Below, piece by piece: positions 37,474 to 45,384 of a DNA stretch of 64,000 bases. Every line of letters begins with the position of its first letter. Positions within the stretch are counted from its first letter, which is position 1. A program made the translations under genes and the position numbers. Under the pieces are notes generated by a model that was given only the letters and a program-made list of their open reading frames with translations, ran no database searches and was not told the origin of the DNA. Origin of the DNA: Gammaproteobacteria bacterium (lineage in GTDB: Bacteria > Pseudomonadota > Gammaproteobacteria > DSM-16500). The stretch is taken from NCBI GenBank assembly GCA_031291175.1, contig JARLJO010000017.1, positions 1-64,000 on the forward strand, in the 5' to 3' direction.

Positions 37474-38127
37474 TCTTACCCAAGAACCTACGTGCTATTA
37501 ACAAACAGGGGTTCGCAGACACAACCCCCACAAAAAGCGTGGGGGTCTTAGTCCGTGCTACGTGATTGCCCTGTAATCTTATCCTTTGCACGGCAAATTT
37601 AAATTCTATTGATAATATATTGTATGTTATATGCTCACAATCTATGCTGATTTTTCGTCACGTCCTAACCGCCAGGACAGAAAACCGTAGCGCGGACTAA
37701 GACCCCCACGCTTTTTGTGGGGGTTGTGTCCGCGAACCCCTATGCATGTGCTCTCTTTATTTAAATATTCATTGGCGTGACCTTCAAGAATTTTAGCTAA
37801 ACATTAATGATCCCCCACGGACTGCGTTTTCTTGCTTTAAAAGATTCAAAGCAAAATAAACAAGGGTTCGCGGACACAACCCCCACAAAAAGCGTGGGGG
37901 TCTTAGTCCGTGCTACGTGATTGCCCTGTAATCTTATCCTTTGCACGGCAAATTTAAATTCTATTGATAATATATTGTATGTTATATGTTCATAACCTAT
38001 ACTGATTTTTCGTCACGTCCTAACCGCCAGGACAGCCTTGATAGGCTGAGATGTCCCGCACACAAAATAACGGGATGGGCAGTATAGATGGACGCTATTT
38101 TTGGTTTTCATTAAGGGGTAACTTTCC
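37474..38127. repeat. repeat block with two 172-bp direct copies and three repeat B units
   Basis: No gene is supported. Positions 37509-37680 and 37864-38035 are direct copies with five mismatches by eye over 172 bases. Each begins with a repeat B unit in inverse orientation (37506-37561 and 37861-37916) and continues through ttatcctttgcacggcaaat to gccaggacag. A plus-orientation repeat B lies between them (37687-37741). The arrangement suggests a recent local duplication. The LysE-family gene follows; its aaggggtaac ribosome binding site lies outside the block. Confidence 0.8.
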
Positions 38128-38757
38128 ATGTTGGCGCAATTTTTTACTATCGGTTTACTGATGTTGCTCTCATCCATGCTACCAGGACCTGACTTTGCTT
38201 TAGTTGTCAAAAACAGTGTTACCCACTCCCGTCGCGCAGGCCTCTACACCTCTTTAGGCGTTGGTGTAGCCATTTTAGTTCATATTAGCTATTGCATGCT
38301 GGGTCTTGCCATTGTCATCTCTAAATCGCTGGTGCTCTTTAGCATCATCAAATACATCGGAGCGGCCTACTTGATTTATTTGGGTATTAGCTCGCTTATG
38401 TCCAAGCCAAACGTCATCGCGGCAAAAGATGATAATCAGGCTTCACAAAAAACCCAAATCTCCGCTTTCGTTGCTTTTCGCCAAGGCTTTTTGTGCAACC
38501 TACTCAATCCGAAAGCGACTTTGTTCTTTTTGGCGCTTTTTACCGTCATCATCAAACCAGCTACGCCCGTCTATTGGGAAATGGTGTATGCGGCTGAAAT
38601 GTTCCTGATTATCACAGGATGGTTTTGTGGCTTAACGTTGCTTTTGTCGCATCCCAAAATACTTGCATCGCTGAATCGTGTTGAAAAATACATTACCAAA
38701 GCATTGGGAGTCTTTTTGGTTGGGTTTGGTGTGGCGCTGGCGTTTATCAAAAAATAA
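38128..38757 (+). CDS. LysE/RhtB-family amino-acid exporter
   Basis: The 209-residue protein has six hydrophobic segments and the LysE/RhtB N-terminal signature MLLSSMLPGPDFALVVKNS (about residues 11-29), with GVGVAILVHISYCMLGLA (about 44-61) and NLLNPKATLFFLALF (about 126-140). Members export neutral or basic amino acids or homoserine lactones. It is a single-gene unit downstream of the repeat block; a terminator at 38831-38859 lies between it and the convergent small gene. Confidence 0.88.
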   Translation: MLAQFFTIGLLMLLSSMLPGPDFALVVKNSVTHSRRAGLYTSLGVGVAILVHISYCMLGLAIVISKSLVLFSIIKYIGAAYLIYLGISSLMSKPNVIAAKDDNQASQKTQISAFVAFRQGFLCNLLNPKATLFFLALFTVIIKPATPVYWEMVYAAEMFLIITGWFCGLTLLLSHPKILASLNRVEKYITKALGVFLVGFGVALAFIKK

Positions 38758-38825
38758 TATTGACTGGCATCCTCTGCTAGGCCACCACACCCCGTCGTGC
38801 CATGAGCAAATAGCTTTGATAACTT

Positions 38826-38859
38826 AAAAAAAAGCCTCTCTTTTTTAAAGAGAGGCTTT
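38826..38859 (-). terminator. rho-independent terminator between convergent genes
   Basis: aaagcctctc and gagaggcttt form a ten-pair stem around ttttttaaa. On the minus strand the stem is followed by a run of eight T residues, so it terminates the small DUF883-like gene at 38963; on the plus strand it can also serve the LysE gene. Confidence 0.85.
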
Positions 38860-38867
38860 AAAAGGGT

Positions 38868-38889
38868 GGGTTGTCAGTACTGACAACCC
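38868..38889. other. perfect 22-bp palindrome
   Basis: The half site gggttgtcagt is followed immediately by its exact reverse complement. It sits just beyond the terminator at 38826-38859. It could be a hairpin or a dimeric protein-binding site; no promoter overlaps it. Confidence 0.55.
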
Positions 38890-38962
38890 TTGGCTTCCTT
38901 CCGCTTACATGCCTGGATATTCCTTTACTGGATTTGTCATTCATCCATTTCCGGCGATTTCT

Positions 38963-39259
38963 TTACTTGCGCAGAATATGCGAAGCAATAATACCAGCAA
39001 GCAGTGCGTAGCATAGTGACTTCACGGGATTGTTTTTAACATATCCCACTACATTGTCTTGCAAATTTTCTGCTTGGTTTTGCAAACCATTGAATGAGTC
39101 TTTCAGCATGTGAGTGGCTTGATGTTTGGCATAGGCAATGGTGTCATAAGCTGTGCCACAAACTTCACAGGTTTTTTCTTTTGCTTTTTGAAAATCATTT
39201 CTCAATTCGTCTTTCATCATTTTTGCATTGTGGTGAAGATGCTTTTCATTCATATTCAT
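38963..39259 (-). CDS. ElaB/YqjD/DUF883-like membrane-anchored protein
   Basis: The 98-residue protein has a charged helical N-terminal part with a CEVCG pair of Cys (about residues 32-36), then a helix and a C-terminal stretch VKNNPVKSLCYALLAGIIAS (about 74-93), the typical membrane anchor of the DUF883 (ElaB/YqjD) family that tethers ribosomes or responds to stationary phase in E. coli. The two Cys pairs are not general in that family. It is followed by the strong terminator at 38826-38859. A BON-domain gene lies upstream on the same strand. Confidence 0.75.
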   Translation of the reverse strand: MNMNEKHLHHNAKMMKDELRNDFQKAKEKTCEVCGTAYDTIAYAKHQATHMLKDSFNGLQNQAENLQDNVVGYVKNNPVKSLCYALLAGIIASHILRK

Positions 39260-39311
39260 ATCGATATCCTTTTTAGTGGTTAGGGAATAAATGAATTGTC
39301 TCTGATCTGTT

Positions 39312-39398
39312 AGCGTTGATCATCAGAGTCATCATGCTCATCCATAAAATCATCAATTTGCTTTTTTGCTTCATCTACGGCAGGAAAGATGGCCTAAG
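39312..39398 (-). pseudogene. possible remnant of a small acidic protein
   Basis: On the minus strand a frame reads PAVDEAKKQIDDFMDEHDD and ends in a stop at about 39312, but no start codon or ribosome binding site lies upstream; a stop interrupts it near 39395. The biased composition suggests a decayed C-terminus of a small protein rather than random sequence. It lies between the DUF883-like and BON genes. Confidence 0.25.
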
Positions 39399-39447
39399 CA
39401 ATTTTTAAAATTGTTTTAGACCATCTTATTCTAGACAAGATTATTGA

Positions 39448-39765
39448 TTAGTCTTTTTTAGGCTTCACTTTCAATCTGTTAGTGACAGATTTCACGCCTT
39501 CAGCAGTGCTCGCGATTGAGGCTGCTTTTTCTTTTTGAGCATCTGTGTTTACATAACCCGTTAAGACAACTCTGTCTTTCACAGTCTTGACGGTAATGTG
39601 CAAGCTTTTTACGTCAGCGTCTGCCAATAACTTGGCTTTCACATCCGCAGTAATCGCACTGCTTTTAACATATTGTGTTGTAGTTTCGGTGGCAGCATAA
39701 TTCGCTGATGAAAATCCAAAAACAAATAGGCTAAATAAAGCAATTAACAATTTATTCTTAAACAT
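39448..39765 (-). CDS. periplasmic BON-domain protein (OsmY-like)
   Basis: The 105-residue protein has a signal peptide (residues 1-24, ANYA cleavage) and one BON domain: SAITADVKAKLLADADVKSL then VKDRVVLTGYVNTDAQKEKA. BON proteins bind phospholipid or peptidoglycan in the periplasm and are often induced by osmotic or envelope stress. It ends in a Lys-rich tail (KVKPKKD). Its start follows aggagattta. It appears to be monocistronic, with the DUF883-like gene 188 bases downstream. Confidence 0.88.
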   Translation of the reverse strand: MFKNKLLIALFSLFVFGFSSANYAATETTTQYVKSSAITADVKAKLLADADVKSLHITVKTVKDRVVLTGYVNTDAQKEKAASIASTAEGVKSVTNRLKVKPKKD

Positions 39766-40220
39766 ATATAAATCTCCTGATTGATATTATACTCGTTAAA
39801 AATTAGCGTTAATGTTCATCACTATTGCACTATTTTACCGATTCACATTAACAACCACATTGATATTAATCGTATTATTGCCTTTAAATACCTATCGTTT
39901 AGCTGCAACACCTTTTCTACTAAAAAAATCAGATCTAGCATTATTATAAATCGGATCATTGCGGAAAAAATACAAACAACCCCTTATCTTACTAAGGGTA
40001 AATACATAAGCTACTGGACAAGGTGATTAACTTATTATCAAGGGCAGTTATTTTATGTCATTTTTAAATGATCGACGTGACAAACCAAAGAGGATGAAAT
40101 ACATTTCTTATCGCAGCGGCTTTGTCATTTCTGCGTAGGCGAGTTAAATGGAGAGCTGCCAGGATCGCAGTTGAAATATTTAATGATTATGCTTTTTTAT
40201 TATAACCAAGGGAATTTATT
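39766..40220. other. divergent intergenic region, no recognisable gene
   Basis: The 455 bases lie between the BON gene (minus) and the second YciI-like gene (plus). The sequence is AT-rich and holds no copy of repeat A or B and no clear hairpin terminator. An open frame at 39781-40026 has no ribosome binding site and is not called. The ribosome binding site aaggga before 40221 is evident. Confidence 0.4.
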
Positions 40221-40508
40221 ATGTTTGTTATTTTAGTAACTTACAAAAAACCATTAGACGTTATTGACCAATATATTGCTGAACATTCCGCGCATCTTGA
40301 ACGAGGCTATCAAAAAAATTATTTTGTGGTTTCTGGTCGAAAAAACCCACGGACGGGTGGCGTTATTATTTCTCACCTGAAAGATCGCTCACTATTAGAA
40401 AATTTTATTTCCGAGGATCCATTCGCTATTCAGGATATTGCCGATTATGAAATTATTGAATTTACTCCCGGCAAACGACATCCTGACTTTGCCAAGCTAA
40501 TAGAATAA
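40221..40508 (+). CDS. YciI-like protein (second paralogue)
   Basis: The 95-residue protein is a clear paralogue of the one at 36263: GRKNPRTGGVIISHL (about residues 40-54) and SEDPFAIQDIADYEIIEFTP (about 66-85) align without gaps. The conserved His in AEHSAHLERG (about 21-30) is typical of the YciI fold; the other copy has a corresponding His in RPAHLAFLK. The start is preceded by aaggga. It stands 111 bases before the acetyltransferase gene. Confidence 0.87.
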   Translation: MFVILVTYKKPLDVIDQYIAEHSAHLERGYQKNYFVVSGRKNPRTGGVIISHLKDRSLLENFISEDPFAIQDIADYEIIEFTPGKRHPDFAKLIE

Positions 40509-40619
40509 TTCGGGCTTCTATGCCAGGTTGCTAAACTACTACGAGGTGGAATAAATTAAACTAACAGACCGAGCATACCAACAACTATTAAAACCCATTA
40601 TCTAATACACGAGCAAATC

Positions 40620-41117
40620 ATGACTGATCAATTTGAAATTAAAGCTGCTGTCAAAAAAGATGTGTCCCTCATCCTCTCATTTATCAAAGAATTGGCCGAG
40701 TATGAAAAATTACTACATGAAGTTGTCACGACGGAAAAGATATTAGAAGAAACCTTGTTTGGTGAAAAACCTTATGCTGAAGTGGTCATCGGCTATCTCA
40801 ACCATCAACCTGTTAGCTTTGCACTTTTCTTCCATAATTTTTCAACGTTTTTGGGACGTCCCGGCATTTACCTGGAAGATTTATATGTTAAGCCTGAAGC
40901 GCGCGGCAAAGGCATCGGCCAAAAAATGCTGGCTTATCTTGCACGTTTAGCAAAAAGCCGAAACTGTGGACGTTTGGAGTGGTGGGTACTGGACTGGAAC
41001 GAAGACGCTATTGGGTTTTATCAACGTCTGGGAGCAAAGCCAATGGATGAATGGACAGTCTATCGTGTCACGGATAAAGCATTAGATGATTTAGCGGCTT
41101 CTTTTGAAACGAGTTAA
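40620..41117 (+). CDS. GNAT N-acetyltransferase, diamine acetyltransferase-like
   Basis: The 165-residue protein has the acetyl-CoA motif VKPEARGKGIGQKML (about residues 90-104) and the SSAT-like segments IYLEDLYV (about 83-90) and RLEWWVLDWNEDAIGFYQRL (about 120-139). These are hallmarks of the spermidine/spermine and thialysine acetyltransferase group found in eukaryotes and many bacteria. It probably acetylates a polyamine or a lysine analogue. There is no ribosome binding site of note before the ATG. No neighbouring polyamine gene is seen. Confidence 0.85.
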   Translation: MTDQFEIKAAVKKDVSLILSFIKELAEYEKLLHEVVTTEKILEETLFGEKPYAEVVIGYLNHQPVSFALFFHNFSTFLGRPGIYLEDLYVKPEARGKGIGQKMLAYLARLAKSRNCGRLEWWVLDWNEDAIGFYQRLGAKPMDEWTVYRVTDKALDDLAASFETS

Positions 41118-41195
41118 ATTAAGGTATTAATACGCTTTCCTGTAATGCAGATTTAATTTTATAGAGAACAAGGAGGTTTTCTTTTCATCTTACTT

Positions 41196-41552
41196 TTATT
41201 TTTTTTCTTTTAGCATTTTCATTTTAAATTTCAACTCGTCTAAATCATCTCTCACATGACATATCTTATCCCAACACTGAGAGCGATTGAATAATGCGTC
41301 TTGGAGCAAGATTTTAAGATAATTCATTTCTTGAGTAGGGAGAGAATCTGGATTATTTAAGTTGTTTTCTACAATAACTCCGGCAGCAGATCTCACGCCT
41401 TGGTGCTGACTGAATTGGGTAATCATAGCAGCTTGTTTGTTCACGGCTTCATCTAGACGGCTGTATTCTATAGCTAGGTTAACTTCTTCACTGACCAGTT
41501 TTTCAATTTGAAGGGTTGTAGATTTTATTTCATCTTCGATTCTTGAAAACAT
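41196..41552 (-). CDS. coiled-coil protein of unknown function
   Basis: The 118-residue product from ATG 41552 is predicted almost wholly helical, with heptad-like spacing in IKSTTLQIEKLVSEEVNLAI and again in the last 40 residues (VRDDLDELKFKMKMLKEKK). No signal peptide or membrane segment is present. A longer frame from ATG 41615 adds 21 residues, but its ribosome binding site is too close. A tataat lies at about 41627-41632 on this strand. I do not recognise the family. Downstream lies no clear terminator. Confidence 0.6.
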   Translation of the reverse strand: MFSRIEDEIKSTTLQIEKLVSEEVNLAIEYSRLDEAVNKQAAMITQFSQHQGVRSAAGVIVENNLNNPDSLPTQEMNYLKILLQDALFNRSQCWDKICHVRDDLDELKFKMKMLKEKK

Positions 41553-41615
41553 AAGAACCCCCGATTTTGGTTTTTTATTAGGTTCTCTTTGAGAGAACAC
41601 CGAGCCCCATCTCAC

Positions 41616-42338
41616 CCGTTTATCAATTATACCGCCTTTTTAAAATCAAATAGCCAGCTTAAACCTATCTCATTGATTTTTAATAATTAATCTGTCTTCT
41701 CATCAATGAAGCCTAGCATACGGCAACTCTGTATAAACTTAAGTCATGCCCGCGAAGGCTGACCTATTTCAAAAGCTACACTGATATCGAAATGAACTCT
41801 CTTAAGTTGACTGGGGTCCTGTCATGGTAGGTTTACTTTTTTCGTGCTCGCAGGCGTAGCAGCGTAAAAAGCAAACCTACCCTGCCACCCCGTTTTTTTT
41901 GATTCACTTCAACTTCGTTGAAGCGAAAAGAACGTTGTTACATTGGCTCATTGCACAGAGAACTCCGATGCAGCAAAGTAGCACGGACTAAGACCCCCAC
42001 GCTTTTTGTGGGGGTCGTGTCCGCGAACCCCTGCTAAATCACAAGACAACCCCCTCAACACATACGAATCAAAAATCCCCACCGTAATCATCAAAGCCCA
42101 CTGGGGTCACATTTTTGTCGCACAGCTATAAAGTAATGTTGAGTTTTATACTAAAAATAGAGGCTTCCAGAAATAGTTTCCCGCCTTCGCGGGATTGACT
42201 TAAGTTTATGCGGATTTGCCGAGCACTAGTGTGCCTGCGCGGGGAAGACAGAGATTTATACAAATTTACCGAATACCAGCGCACTTGCGCTGGTATGATA
42301 GAATAGAATTTTATTCATTTATTGAAACAACCTTCGCC
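41616..42338. repeat. intergenic composite repeat block (second copy)
   Basis: No gene is supported. Repeat A lies at 41808-41900, the adjoining hairpin at 41903-41927 and repeat B at 41978-42033. The block from about 41727 to 42103 aligns with about 24581-24960, including flanking single-copy-like sequence, so the elements moved or duplicated together. From 42180 to 42300 come short repeats (cccgccttcgcggg; actagtgtgcctgcgc; accagcgcacttgcgctgg) like those after metF. Confidence 0.7.
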
Positions 42339-42680
42339 TTAAACCTTTTTTACAAATTGAGATTTCAGCTTCATCGCGCCAATACCATCAATTTTACAAT
42401 CTATGTCATGATCACCTTGAACCAATCGGATATTTTTTACTTTCATACCGACTTTCACCACTAACGAAGAACCTTTTACTTTTAAATCTTTTATCACAGT
42501 GACCGTGTCACCATCTTGCAGCAAATTACCATTCGCGTCTTTCACGATCAAAACGTCATCTGCTATTTTTTCCTCTGCTGCCGCCGTCCACTCATGCGCA
42601 CACTCTGGACAAATAAAAAGCGGGCCGTCTTTGTAGGTAAATTCTGAATGACACACTGGACAATTAGGTAAGGTATCCAT
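42339..42680 (-). CDS. yjdM: PhnA/YjdM-family zinc-ribbon protein
   Basis: The 113-residue protein matches the PhnA/YjdM family: an N-terminal zinc ribbon with CPVC and CPEC (residues 8-11 and 24-27), then [20 protein letters not shown] (about 46-65) and a C-terminal KLKSQFVKK. Length is standard. Despite the historic name it is not required for phosphonate breakdown in E. coli, and its role is unknown. It appears monocistronic, and its start is preceded by agaggatagaaaa on the minus strand. Confidence 0.93.
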   Translation of the reverse strand: MDTLPNCPVCHSEFTYKDGPLFICPECAHEWTAAAEEKIADDVLIVKDANGNLLQDGDTVTVIKDLKVKGSSLVVKVGMKVKNIRLVQGDHDIDCKIDGIGAMKLKSQFVKKV

Positions 42681-42994
42681 TTTTCTATCCTCTGATTAGT
42701 TTATTTTTTACCCTTGAACTGAATGTTGTATTCTATACGATTATTCTCCTGTTTACCTCGATTTAAGCCCCGCCAGAGAGCATTAAATGCCGACCTAGCT
42801 AAAGGGTTTCCCAAACAGATATGGGGCTCCCGAGAGCCCCTTACGCAATATGAGCCTATCTATTATTTCATAGGAAGTGATTGTGCGTATTGTCGAGATG
42901 ACATACGATTCTCGTATTAAATAGGACTCGATAATAAAATTAATGCATTTTAAAAAATCGGCCTAATTTTAAAATATTATCAATAGGATAACTC
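42681..42994. other. intergenic region with one hairpin
   Basis: The 314 bases between the divergent yjdM and FkbM-like genes contain a perfect seven-pair hairpin ggggctc-ccga-gagcccc at 42823-42840 without a T-run. No gene or dispersed repeat of families A or B was seen. Confidence 0.4.
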
Positions 42995-43819
42995 ATGCAA
43001 ATCGATTCAATGGAACAATGGATCAATCACCATATTAAATCACGGACATTGATGACTGAAAAAAGCGTCATTCTCGATATAGGTGCTTATCATGGCGACT
43101 TTACCTCCTGTTTATTGTCCTCTGACATTGAAAAAGCCATCCTTTTTGAAGCGAATCAAGACAATTTTGACCTCTTGGAAAACACTTTTAAAAATAACGA
43201 AAAAGTAAAAGTTGTCAAATCCGCCATTGGAGATAGAGAGGGAGAGTTACAATTCTATTGTGATAACGACTTGGCAACGGGCTCTATTTTGCCCTACCAA
43301 TATAAAAGCGATGATGCTTCCGATGTTAAGCAACAGCGGGTTAAATTAACGACTATCGATGCGTATTTCACCCAGAACCCGCTTTTCCAGCCTATTGCAT
43401 TAATCAAAACGGATACACAAGGCAATGATTTAAATGTATTGAAAGGTGCTGAGCAAATCATAAAGTCTCATCGGCCCTGGATAGTCATAGAATTGATCTT
43501 CGTCCCGCTGTATAAAAACCAAGGCAACCCACATGAAATTGCTTCCTGGCTTGCAAAACAGGGATACACTCAATCCGGCATGTTTAATATCCACTATACC
43601 GCCGATGGATGGATGGCGTTTGCTGATGGTATCTTTATTCCAGACGAAATCACCCAATCATTTGAAATGTCTTTTCACATGAATCCAAGCAATGCAGAAC
43701 TCATTGCCGAAAATATTATGTTAAAAAATGCGTGCGAGGAGCGACTACAACTCATCAACCGCTTACATCTAGAAGCAAACCCCCCGATAATAAAAGCGAA
43801 AGACAATACGGTCGATTAA
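42995..43819 (+). CDS. FkbM-family SAM-dependent methyltransferase
   Basis: The 274-residue protein contains VILDIGAYHGDFTSCLLSS (about residues 25-43, SAM motif I), AILFEANQDNFDLLENTF (about 49-66), and IALIKTDTQGNDLNVLKGAE (about 133-152), the FkbM signature. FkbM enzymes O-methylate sugars or polyketides; in bacteria with complex O-antigen they often methylate surface sugars. It stands alone on the plus strand near mobile genes, so it may be an acquired modification gene. Confidence 0.87.
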   Translation: MQIDSMEQWINHHIKSRTLMTEKSVILDIGAYHGDFTSCLLSSDIEKAILFEANQDNFDLLENTFKNNEKVKVVKSAIGDREGELQFYCDNDLATGSILPYQYKSDDASDVKQQRVKLTTIDAYFTQNPLFQPIALIKTDTQGNDLNVLKGAEQIIKSHRPWIVIELIFVPLYKNQGNPHEIASWLAKQGYTQSGMFNIHYTADGWMAFADGIFIPDEITQSFEMSFHMNPSNAELIAENIMLKNACEERLQLINRLHLEANPPIIKAKDNTVD

Positions 43820-43867
43820 ATTAATTGTGTCGATTGGTAAGTTTAGTGAATACGATTTTATCATATT

Positions 43868-44464
43868 TTAAGATCTGACAAATGCAGCTAACTTTGAGTA
43901 ATCATGTTTGTCTGCTTGTCTCAGTGCTTCAATGTATTTTGTACGGGTTGGCCCCTCTCCTATCAGGCTTTCTTTCCCCCAAGTAAATTTAGGGCTACCC
44001 GCTCGAGCAAGTAAGTAATCCGTCATTAAACGCGCATGTCTGCCGTTTCCGTTGGGAAATGGGTGGATTGAAACCAGTCTATGATGAAATCGGTAGGCAA
44101 TTTCATCTATTGTAAAACCATTATTGATATTGATAATTTGATATATTAAATCGTCCAGTAAGTTTTTTAAATCCATTGTAATTTTATTCGGGTCAACCCC
44201 AATATTTCTTGAGGTTTTTCTAAAAGTACCAGCCCATTCCCATGTCTTGCTGAGCATTTTTTTATGTAATAGTCTTGTAAACTCAATGGTGAGAAAATTT
44301 CCTGGGTTGGCTGTTGAAAATAGCCAACTTTCAGCTTCTAAAATGTTTGCCGCTTCCCATTCGTTTAATTGGCCTTGTGTTGTTATGTGAAACGGTATTA
44401 ATCCATCTACTTCATCAGGGTCTAAAGGTGTGGCACCTTGTGCGTATTCAAATTTCATCATCAT
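43868..44464 (-). CDS. Fic-domain protein, mobile mystery protein B type
   Basis: The 198-residue protein has the Fic active-site motif HPFPNGNGRHAR (His134 to Arg145), a full catalytic loop expected to transfer AMP or a related group. The N-terminal ATPLDPDEVDGLIPFHITTQ and QLNEWEAANI are characteristic of the mobile mystery protein B group, always paired with the HTH protein encoded just upstream. The ATG overlaps the upstream stop by four bases. The pair behaves like a mobile toxin-antitoxin or regulatory cassette; which partner is toxic is not shown. Confidence 0.85.
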   Translation of the reverse strand: MMMKFEYAQGATPLDPDEVDGLIPFHITTQGQLNEWEAANILEAESWLFSTANPGNFLTIEFTRLLHKKMLSKTWEWAGTFRKTSRNIGVDPNKITMDLKNLLDDLIYQIININNGFTIDEIAYRFHHRLVSIHPFPNGNGRHARLMTDYLLARAGSPKFTWGKESLIGEGPTRTKYIEALRQADKHDYSKLAAFVRS

Positions 44465-45039
44465 TTTTTCTTTTGTAAATTTTGAATTAACTTTTTAAGT
44501 AAATGTTCTTTTTGATTGTCTTCAGCTATAGAGTGAAGTAACTCTTTATCATAGAATTCTTTCTGTGTTTCAAACGCTGTCCAGAATTTTTTGTTCAGGT
44601 TTTCTATTAAACTTTGAGTGAGCTCATCTTTCTGTCTTTTTAGAATGTCAGCATCTACGGATTGTGCTTCTAGTGACATTGAGTGAGCGACCCTTGTCAC
44701 TCTTTCATTCGCGATCTGTTCTGCTCTCTTTTTAATTATATCTTCTAGACTGCTTTGGTTTTTGGGTACTATTGCATAGACAAATTCACATTCCATCGCA
44801 TTGGCGGCTTCTTTCAGGGAGCGCAGAGTGACAGCATCATGAATTTCCGCGCTCTCAAGCTGGTTTATGCGCGAACGTGTTAATCCCAAGCGATCGGCGA
44901 GTTGTTCAGCAGACATGCTTAATGCTGTGCGCAATGTTTTTACCCAGCCTGCTCTGGGAACGCCGTATTGCTTGCTTACGGTCTGCCATTCTTTTAATTG
45001 TTTATCGAGTTGCTTGATTGTGAGCCAGTGCTTATTCAT
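44461..45039 (-). CDS. HTH protein, mobile mystery protein A type
   Basis: The 192-residue protein carries an XRE-like helix-turn-helix (SAEQLADRLGLTRSRINQLE, about residues 44-63) after a helical segment with GVPRAGWVKTLRTAL, the mark of mobile mystery protein A. The C-terminal half is helical and Lys/Glu-rich and may bind the Fic partner. It probably represses its own operon: the upstream sequence has AT-rich arms (tatatttataaacaaag and nearby tatatatg) where an operator could lie. It is translationally coupled to the Fic gene. Confidence 0.82.
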   Translation of the reverse strand: MNKHWLTIKQLDKQLKEWQTVSKQYGVPRAGWVKTLRTALSMSAEQLADRLGLTRSRINQLESAEIHDAVTLRSLKEAANAMECEFVYAIVPKNQSSLEDIIKKRAEQIANERVTRVAHSMSLEAQSVDADILKRQKDELTQSLIENLNKKFWTAFETQKEFYDKELLHSIAEDNQKEHLLKKLIQNLQKKK

Positions 45040-45384
45040 AGCGATGCCTCTTTTTGTCTATATATTTATAAACAAAGTATAGCATATATGTATATATATT
45101 TATTGTCATTAATAGATGATTTTGATGATATAACATTAGGCATCCCTGAATTCAGGTCGGGTAGATAATATAATCAATCGGTTATATGACGATCTACAAT
45201 TCACTAAGGTAGGCATATTAGTTAGCGAGCCAAGGCGTGTGATGCTTGCGCTCTGCAACTAAGAATTTACAGGCTTTACTCGAATACTTCGCAAACTTGA
45301 AGCTGTAGATGAAACCAGAAGGGAGCTACCAGCACAGGCATGGTCCATTTTTTGGTTTTAATTTTGGTGAGAAGATTAAAAAAA
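45040..45384. other. intergenic region with a transposase-like remnant
   Basis: The 345 bases before the Fic operon promoter contain AT-rich sequence and, at about 45201-45328 on the plus strand, a degraded segment that aligns with 46186-46379. The better-preserved part reads GFTRILRKLEAVDETRREL with stops and indels upstream. It parallels the C-terminal helix-turn-helix part of REP-associated transposases, but is too damaged to be functional. Confidence 0.45.

Noticed and set aside
39781..40026. 81-codon frame upstream of the second YciI gene
   Set aside because: AT-rich composition, no ribosome binding site and no recognisable protein pattern.
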